Shown here piece after piece: positions 55,894 through 64,000 of a stretch of DNA of 64,000 bases. Source of the DNA: Plasmopara viticola. Lineage: Eukaryota; Oomycota; Peronosporomycetes; Peronosporales; Peronosporaceae. The DNA lies in assembly GCA_001695595.3 (NCBI GenBank), contig MBPM02000030.1:738607-802606 (forward strand). The letters run 5' to 3'. The position numbers and the translations under genes were made by a program. The stretch's first letter is position 1. Each line of letters opens with the position of its first letter. Below the pieces are notes generated by a model, which did not search any database, was not told the origin of the DNA, and saw only the letters and a list, made by a program, of their open reading frames with translations.

Positions 55894-58800
55894 AAGCGAG
55901 TACTGCTCCATTCGAATTCCCACGGCCTCAGATACGTCCAATCTAGCTTCCTAGACATGCAGACACGCGTTCTAAGCGTACCTTAGCGAGTACTGCTCCA
56001 TTTGAAGCGCCAAATCTTCCCACGGCCTGAGATCCGTCAAATTTAGCTTCCTAGACATGCAGACACGCGTTGCAAGCGTACCTTAGCGAGTACTGCTCCA
56101 TTTGAAGCGCCAATTCTTCCCTTAGCCATAATACGTCCAAACTAGCTTCCTGGACATGCAGACACGCGTTTCAAGCGTACCAAAGTGAGGACTGCTCCAT
56201 TTAAAGCGCCAATTCTTCCCGCGGCCAGGGATACGTTCAATCCAGCTTTCTGGACATGCAGACACGCGTTGCAAGCGTACCTTAGCGAAAACTGTTCCAT
56301 TTGAAGCGCCAATTTTTTCCCACGGCCTCAAATACGTCTAATCTAGCTTTCTAGACATGCAGACACGCGTTCTAAGCGTACCCAAGCGAGTACAGCTCCA
56401 TTTGAACACCAATTCTTCCGATGGCCTGAGAACATCCAATCTAGCTTCCTAGACATGCAGGCACACGTTGCAAGCGTACCTTAGCGAGTACTGCTCCATT
56501 TGAAGCGCCAAGTCTTCCCACGGCCCGAGATACGTCATATCTAGCTTCCTAGACATGGAGACACGCGTTGAAATCGTACCTTAGCGAGTACAGCTCCATT
56601 TAAAGCGTCAATTCTTCCCACAGCCATGATACGTCCAAACTAGCTTCCTGGACATGCAGACACGCGTCTCAAGCGAACCTTAGCGAGTACTGCTCCAATT
56701 GAAGCGCCAATTCTTCCCACGGCCTCGGATACGTCAAATTTAGCTTCCTAGACATGCAGACTTGCGTTCCAAGCGTACCTTAGCGGGTTCTGCTCCATTT
56801 GAAGCGCCAAATCTTCCCACGGCCTCAGATACGTCATAACTAGCTTCCTAGACATGCAGACATGCGTTCTAAGCGTACCCAAGCGAGTACTGCTCCATTT
56901 GAAGCGCCAAATCTTCCCACGGCCAGGGATACGTCAAATCTAGCTTTCTAGACATGCAGTCACGCGTTGCAAGCGTGCCTTTGCGAGTACTGCTCCATTC
57001 GAAGCGCCAAATCTTCCCACGGCCAGGGATACGTCAACTTTAGCTTTCTAGACATGCAGGCACACGTTGCAAGCGTACCTTAGCGAGTACTGCTCCATGT
57101 GAAGCGCCAAATCTTCCCACGGCCTGAGATACGTCAAATTTAGCTTCCTAGACGTGCAGACACGCGTTGCAAGCGTACCTTAGCGAGTACTGCTCCATCT
57201 AAAGCGCCAATTCTTCCCACAGCCAGGGATACGTTCAATCCAGATTTCTGGACATGCAGACACGCGTTGCAAGCGTACCTTAGCGAATACGGTTCCATGT
57301 AAAGCGCCAATTTTTCCCACGGCCTCAAATACGCCAAATCTTGCTTTCCAGACGTGCAGTCACGCGTTGCAAGCGTGCCTTAGCGCGTTCTACTCCATTT
57401 AAAGCGCCTATTCTTCCCACGGCCAGGGATACGTTAAATCTAGCTTTCCAGACATGTAGACACGCGTTGCAAGCGAACCTTAGCGAGTACTGCTCCAATT
57501 GAAGCGCCAATTCTTCCCACGGCCTCGGATACGTCAAATTTAGCTTCCTAGACATGCAGACACGCGATCCAAGCGTACCTTAGCGGGTTCTGCTCCATTT
57601 GAAGCGCCAAATCTTCCCACGGCGTCAGATACGAAAACTCGAGCTTCCTAGACATGCAGACACGCGTTCCAAGCGTACCTTAGCGAGTACTGCTCCAATT
57701 GAAGCGCCAATTTTTCTCACGGCCTCGGATACGTCAAATTTAGCTTCCTAGACATGCAGACACGCGATCCAAGCGTGCCTTTGCGAGTACTGCTCCATTT
57801 GAAGCGCCAATTCTTCCCACGGCCAGGGATACGTCAAATCTAGCTTTCTAGACATGCAGGCATGCGTTTTAAGCGTGCCTTAGCGAGTACTGCTCCATTT
57901 GAAGCGCCAAATCTTCCCACGGCCAGATATACGTCAAATTTAGCTTCCTAGACATGCAGACACGCGTTGCAAGCGTACCTTAGCGAGTACTGCTCCATTT
58001 CAAGCGCCAATTCTTTCCACAGCCATGATACGTCATAACTAGCTTCCTGGACATGCAGACACGCGTTTCAAGCGTACCAAAGTGAGTACTGCTCCATCTA
58101 AAGCGCCAATTCTTCCCACGGCCAGGGATACGTTCAATCCAGATTTCTGGACATGCAGACACGCGTTGCAAGCGTACCTTAGCGAGTACTGCTCCATTTA
58201 AAGCGCCAATTCTTCCAACGGCCTCAGATACGTCATAACTAGCTTCCTAGACATGCAGACATGCGTTCTAAGCGTACCCAAGCGAGTACTGCTCCATTTG
58301 AAGCGCCAAATCTTCCCACGGCCAGGGATACGTCAAATCTAGCTTTCTAGACATGCAGTCACGCGTTGCAAGCGTGCCTTTGCGAGTACTGCTCCTTTTG
58401 AAGCGCCAAATCTTCCCACGGCCAGGGATACGTCAACTTTAGCTTTCTAGACATGCAGGCACACGTTGCAAGCGTACCTTAGCGAGTACTGCTCCAATTG
58501 AAGCGCCAATTCTTCCCACGGCCTCGGATACGTCAAATTTAGCTTCCTAGACATGCAGACACGCGATCCAAGCGTACCTTAGCGGGTTCTGCTCCATTTG
58601 AAGCGCCAAATCTTCCCACGGCGTCAGATACGAAAACTCGAGCTTCCTAGACATGCAGACACGCGTTCCAAGCGTACCTTAGCGAGTACTGCTCCATTTG
58701 AAGCGCCAATTCTTCCTACGGCCTGAGATACATCAAATTTAGCTTCCTAGACATGCAGACACGCGATCCAAGCGTACCTTAGCGGGTTCTGCTCCATTTG

Positions 58801-61800
58801 AAGCGCCAAATCTTCCCACGGCCTGAGATACGTCAAATTTAGCTTCCTAGACGTGCAGACACGCGTTGCAAGCGTACCTTAGCGAGTACTGCTCCATCTA
58901 AAGCGCCAATTCTTCCCACGGCCAGGGATACGTTCAATCCAGATTTCTGGACATGCAGACACGCGTTGCAAGCGTACCTTAGCGAATACGGTTCCATGTA
59001 AAGCGCCAATTTTTCCCACGGCCTCAAATACGCCAAATCTTGCTTTCCAGACGTGCAGTCACGCGTTGCAAGCGTGCCTTAGCGCGTTCTACTCCATTTA
59101 AAGTGCCAAATCTTCCCACGGCCAGGGATACGTCAAATCTAGCTTTCCAGACATGTAGACACGCGTTGCAAGCGAACCTTAGCGAGTACTGCTCCAATTG
59201 AAGCGCCAATTCTTCCCACGGCCTCGGATACGTCAAATTTAGCTTCCTAGACATGCAGACACGCGATCCAAGCGTACCTTAGCGGGTTCTGCTCCATTTG
59301 AAGCGCCAAATCTTCCCACGGCGTCAGATACGAAAACTCGAGCTTCCTAGACATGCAGACACGCGTTCCAAGCGTACCTTAGCGAGTACTGCTCCATTTG
59401 AAGCGCCAATTCTTCCTACGGCCTGAGATACATCAAATTTAGCTTTCTAGACATTCAGACACGCGTTGCAAGCGTACCTTAGCGAGTACTGCTCCATTTA
59501 AAGCGCCAATTCTTCCCACGGTATCAGATACGTCCAATCTAGCTTCCTAGACATGCAGACATGCGTTCTAAGCGTACCTAAGCGAGTACTGCTCCATTTG
59601 AAGCGCCAAATCTTCCCACGGCGTCAGATACGAAAACTCTAGCTTCCTAGACATGCAGACACGCGTTCTAAGCGTACCTAAGTGAGTACTGCTCCGTTTG
59701 AAGCCCCAATTCTTCCCACGGCCTTAGATACGTCCAATCTAACTTCCTAGACATGCAGACACGCGTTCCAAGCGTACCTTAGCGAGTACTGCTCCATTTG
59801 AAGCGCCAATTCTTCATACGGCCTGAGATAGATCAAATTTAGCTGTCTAGACATTCAGACACGCGTTGCAAGCGTACCTTAGCGAGTACTGCTCCATTTC
59901 AAGCGCCAATTCTTCCCACAGCCATGATACGTCAAAACCAGCTTTCTAGACATGCAGACATGCGTTTCAAGCGTACCCAAGCGAGTACTGCTCCATTGAA
60001 GCGCCAATTTTTCCCACGGCCAGGGATACGTTCAATCCAGATTTCTAGACATGCAGGCATGCGTTGCAAGCGTTCCTTAGCGAGTACTGCTCCATTTGAA
60101 GCGCCAAATCTTCCCACAGCGTCAGATACATAAAATTCAGCTTCCTAGACATGCAGAAACGCGTTCTAAGCGTACCTTAGCGGGTTCTGCTCCATTTGAA
60201 GCGCCAAGTCTTCCCACGGACCGAGATACGTCATATCTAGCTTCCTAGACATGCAGACACGCGTTGAAATCGTACCTTAGCGAGTACAGCTCCATTTAAA
60301 GCGCCAATTCTTCCCACAGCCATGATACGTCCAAACTAGCTTCCTAGACATGCAGACACGCGTTCTAAGCATACCTAAGCGAGTACTGCTCCATTTAAAG
60401 CGCCAATTCTTCCCACGGCCTTAGATACGTCCAATCCAGCTTCCTAGACATTCAGACACGCGTTCCAAGCGTACCTTAGCGAGTACTGCTCCATTTGAAG
60501 CGCCAATTCTTCCTACGGCCTGAGATACATCAAATTTAGCTTTCTAGACATTCAGACACGCGTTGCAAGCGTACCTTAGCGAGTACTGCTCCATTTCAAG
60601 CGCCAATTCTTCCCACAGCCATGATACGTCATAGCTAGCTTTCTAGACATGCAGACATGCGTTTCAAGCGTACCCAAGCGAGTACTGCTCCATTTGAAAG
60701 GCCAATTCTTCCCACGGCCAGGGATACATCAAATCTAGCTTTCTAGACATGCAGGCACGCGTTGCAAGCGTGCTTTAGCGAGTACTGCTCCATGTGAAGC
60801 GCCAAATCTTCCCACGGCCAGGGATACGTCAACTTTAGCTTTCTAGACATGCGGGCATGCGTTGCAAGCGTGCCTTAGCGAGTACTGCTCAATTTGAAGC
60901 GCCAAATCTTCCCACGGCCAGATATACGTCAAATTTAGCTTTCTAGACATGCCGACACGCGTTCTAAGCTACCTTAGCGAGTACTGCTCCATTTGAAACG
61001 CCAAATCTTCCCACGGCGTCAGATAAGAAAACACTAGCTTCCTAGACATGCAGACACGCGTTCTAAGCGTACCTAAGCGAGTACTGCTCCGTTTGAAGCC
61101 CCAATTCTTCCCACGGCCTTAGATACGTCCAATCTAGCTTCCTAGACATGCAGACACGCGTTTCAAGCGTCCCTTAGCGAGTACTGCTCCATTTCAAGCG
61201 CCAATTCTTCCCACAGCCATGATACGTCCAAACTAGCTTCCTGGACATGCAGACACGCGTTTCAAGCGTACCAAAGCGAGTACTGCTCCATTTAAAGCGC
61301 CAATTTTTCCCACGGCCAGGGATACGTCAAATCTAGCTTTCTAGACATGCAGGCATGCGTTGCAAGCGTGCCTTAGCGAGTACTGCTCCATTTGAAGCGC
61401 CAAATCTTCCCACAGCGTCAGATACATAAAATTTAGCTTCCTAGACATGCAGAAACGCGTTCTAAGCGTACCTTAGCGGGTTCTGCTCCATTTGAAGCGC
61501 CAAGTCTTCCCACGGACCGAGATACGTCATATCTAGCTTCCTAGACATGCAGAAACGCGTTGAAATTGTACCTTAACGAGTACAGCTCCATTTAAAGCGC
61601 CAATTCTTCCCACAGCCATGATACGTCCAAACTAGCTTCCTGGACACGCAGACACGCGTTTCAAGCGTACCAAAGCGAGTACTGCTCCATTTAAAGCGCC
61701 AATTTTTCCCACGGCCAGGGATACGTTCAATCCAGATTTCTAGACATGCGGGCATGCGTTGCAAGCGTGCCTTAGCGAGTACTGCTCAATTTGAAGCGCC

Positions 61801-64000
61801 AAATCTTCCCACGGCCAGATATACGTCAAATTTAGCTTTCTAGACATTCAGACACGCGTTGCAAGCGTACCTTAGCGAGTACTGCTCCATTTCAAGCGCC
61901 AATTCTTCCCACAGCCATGATACGTCATAACTAGCTTTCTAGACATGCAGACATGCTTTTCAAGCGTACCCAAGCGAGTACTGCTCCATTTGAAGCGCCA
62001 ATTCTTCCTACGGCCAAGGATACATCAAATCTAGCTTTCTAGACATGCAGGCACGCGTTGCAAGCGTGCTTTAGCGAGTACTGCTCCATGGGAAGCGCCA
62101 AATCTTCCCACGGCCTGAGATACGTCAAATTTAGCTTCCTAGACGTGCAGACACGCGTTGCAAGCGTACCTTAGCGAGTACTGCTCCATTTGAAGCGCCA
62201 AATCTTCCCACGGCGTCAGATAAGAAAACACTAGCTTCCTAGACATGCAGACACGCGTTCTAAGCGTACCTAAGCGAGTACTGCTCCGTTTGAAGCCCCA
62301 ACTCTTCCCACGGCCTTAGATACGTCCAATCTAGCTTCCTGGGCATGCAGACACGCGTTTCAAGCGTACCAAAGCGAGAATTGCTCCATTTAAAGCGCCA
62401 ATTTTTCCCACGGCCTTAGATACGTCAAATCTAGCTTTCTAGACATGCAGGCATGCGTTGCAAGCGTGCCTTAGCGAGTACTGCTCCATTTGAAGCGCCA
62501 AATCTTCCCACAGCCATGATACGTCCAAACTAGCTTCCTGGACATGCAGACACGAGTTTCAAGCGTACCAAAGCGAGTACTGCTCCATGTGAAGCGCCAA
62601 ATCTTCCCACGGCCAGGGATACGTCAACTTTAGCTTTCTAGACATGCGGGCATGCGTTGCAAGCGTGCCTTAGCGAGTACTGCTCAATTTGAAGCGCCAA
62701 ATCTTCCCACGGCCAGATATACGTCAAATTTAGCTTTCTAGACATGCAGACACACGTTCTAAGCGTACCTAAGCGAGTTCTGCTCCATTTGAAGCGCCAA
62801 ATCTTCCCACGGCGTCAGATAAGAAAACACTAGCTTCCTAGACATGCAGACACGCGTTCTAAGCGTACCTAAGCGAGTACTGCTCCGTTTGAAGCCCCAA
62901 CTCTTCCCACGGCCTTAGATACGTCCAATCTAGCTTCCTAGACATGCAGACACGCGTTCCAAGCGTACCTTAGCGAGTACTGCTCCATTTGAAGCGCCAA
63001 TTCTTCCCACAGCCATGATACGTCCAAACTAGCTTCCTGGACATGCAGACACGCGTTTCAAGCGTACCAAAGCGAGTACTGCTCCATTAAAAGCGCCAAT
63101 TTTTCCCACGGCCAGGGATACGTCAAATCTAGCTTTCTAGACATGCAGGCATGCGTTGCAAGCGTGCCTTAGCGAGTACTGCTCCATTTGAAGCGCCAAA
63201 TCTTCCCACAGCGTCAGATACATAAAATTCAGCTTCCTAGACATGCAGAAACGCGTTCTAAGCGTACCTTAGCGGGTTCTGCTCCATTTGAAGCGCCAAG
63301 TCTTCCCACGGACCGAGATACGTCATATCTAGCTTCCTAGACATGCAGACACGCGTTGAAATCGTACCTTAGCGAGTACAGCTCCATTTAAAGCGCCAAT
63401 TCTTCCCACAGCCATGATACGTCCAAACTAGCTTCCTGGGCATGCAGACACGCGTTTCAAGCGTACCAAAGCGAGAATTGCTCCATTTAAAGCGCCAATT
63501 TTTCCCACGGCCTTAGATACGTCAAATCTAGCTTTCTAGACATGCAGGCATGCGTTGCAAGCGTGCCTTAGCGAGTACTGCTCCATTTGAAGCGCCAAAT
63601 CTTCCCACGGCCAGATATACGTCAAATTTAGCTTTCTAGACATGCAGACACGCATTGCAAGCGTACCTTAGCGAGTACAGCTCCATTTAAAGCGCCAATT
63701 CTTCCCACAGACATGATACGTCCAAACTAGCTTCCTGGACATGCAGACACGCGTCAAGCGTACCTTAGCGAGTACTGCTCCATTTAGAGCGCCAATTCTT
63801 CCCACGGTATCAGATACGTCCAATCTAGCTTCCTAGACATGCAGACATGCGTTCTAAGCGTACCTAAGCGAGTACTGCTCCATTTGAAGCGCCAAATCTT
63901 CCCACGGCGTCAGATACGAAAACTCTAGCTTCCTAGACATGCAGACACGCGTTCTAAGCGTACCTAAGCGAGTACTGCTCCGTTTGAAGCCCCAATTCTT
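55894..64000 (+). repeat. Satellite array, about 81 units of roughly 100 bp
   Basis: Unit runs from GCGAGTACTGCTCCATTTGA through AAGCGCCAATTCTTCCCACG, GATACGTCAAATCTAGCTT, CTAGACATGCAGACACGCG to TTGCAAGCGTACCTTA. Starts recur at 55896, 55986, 56086, 56185, 56285, 56386 and onward. Units differ at diagnostic positions (for example CACGGCC/CACAGCC, GTCAAAT/GTCCAAT, CTTCCTAG/CTTTCTAG). The array continues past the window end. No insertion of any retroelement interrupts it. Open frames on either strand are by-products of the repeat, since the period is not a multiple of three. Confidence 0.95.

Noticed and set aside
57140..59254. Repeated minus-strand frames giving identical proteins
   Set aside because: They are by-products of block duplication within the 100-bp satellite; the period shifts frame every unit, so no conserved repeat protein is implied.
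55894..64000. CRISPR-like array
   Set aside because: Units are contiguous and similar over their whole length, with no unique spacers, and the genome is eukaryotic.

Overview
The window looks like a repeat-dominated stretch of an oomycete nuclear genome. Host genes have short GT-AG introns (about 56-73 nt) and use stramenopile-type gene compaction. The remaining DNA is mostly decayed Ty1/Copia retrotransposons. The base composition looks AT-leaning by eye (not computed), and a CFAP36-like flagellar gene is present, so a zoospore-forming downy mildew or Phytophthora relative is my best guess. The species cannot be fixed from sequence alone.

Layout. 0.9-3.7 kb holds two head-to-head host genes: a two-RRM SR-type splicing factor (minus) and a CFAP36/BART-domain protein (plus), whose start codons lie only about 55 bp apart. 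4.5-5.6 kb holds a tandem LTR-like repeat interrupted by a SINE-like insertion with a 9-bp target duplication. 6-9.5 kb holds old Copia fragments on both strands, an LTR, and a three-unit tandem repeat that is a diverged relative of the large satellite at the other end of the window. 10.5-11.9 kb holds a third host gene coding for a KIX + HRDC + coiled-coil protein. 12-23.8 kb is gene-poor: one LTR remnant, a degenerate tandem array of roughly 350-450 bp units at 20.6-22.9 kb, and no recognisable genes.

From 23.8 to 55.9 kb the DNA is almost continuously Copia-derived. Three LTR families can be distinguished by comparing copies: A (about 280-290 bp), B (about 260 bp) and C (about 255 bp). Elements are nested, truncated and joined to one another; the clearest case is a family-A element (38.5-43.3 kb) inserted in a family-B element whose halves lie at 35.9-38.5 and 43.3-45.1 kb. 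Every gag-pol carries stops or frameshifts, so none looks autonomous. Primer sites after the LTRs match the anticodon region of tRNA-Met, as in Drosophila copia.

From 55.9 kb to the end is about 81 copies of a roughly 100-bp satellite with internal block duplications. A Copia cluster next to a satellite recalls the Copia-like-element-rich centromeres reported for Phytophthora sojae, so a centromeric or pericentromeric edge is a reasonable but unproven reading. The three host genes have no evident common pathway: mRNA splicing, cilium/flagellum, and probable transcription regulation.
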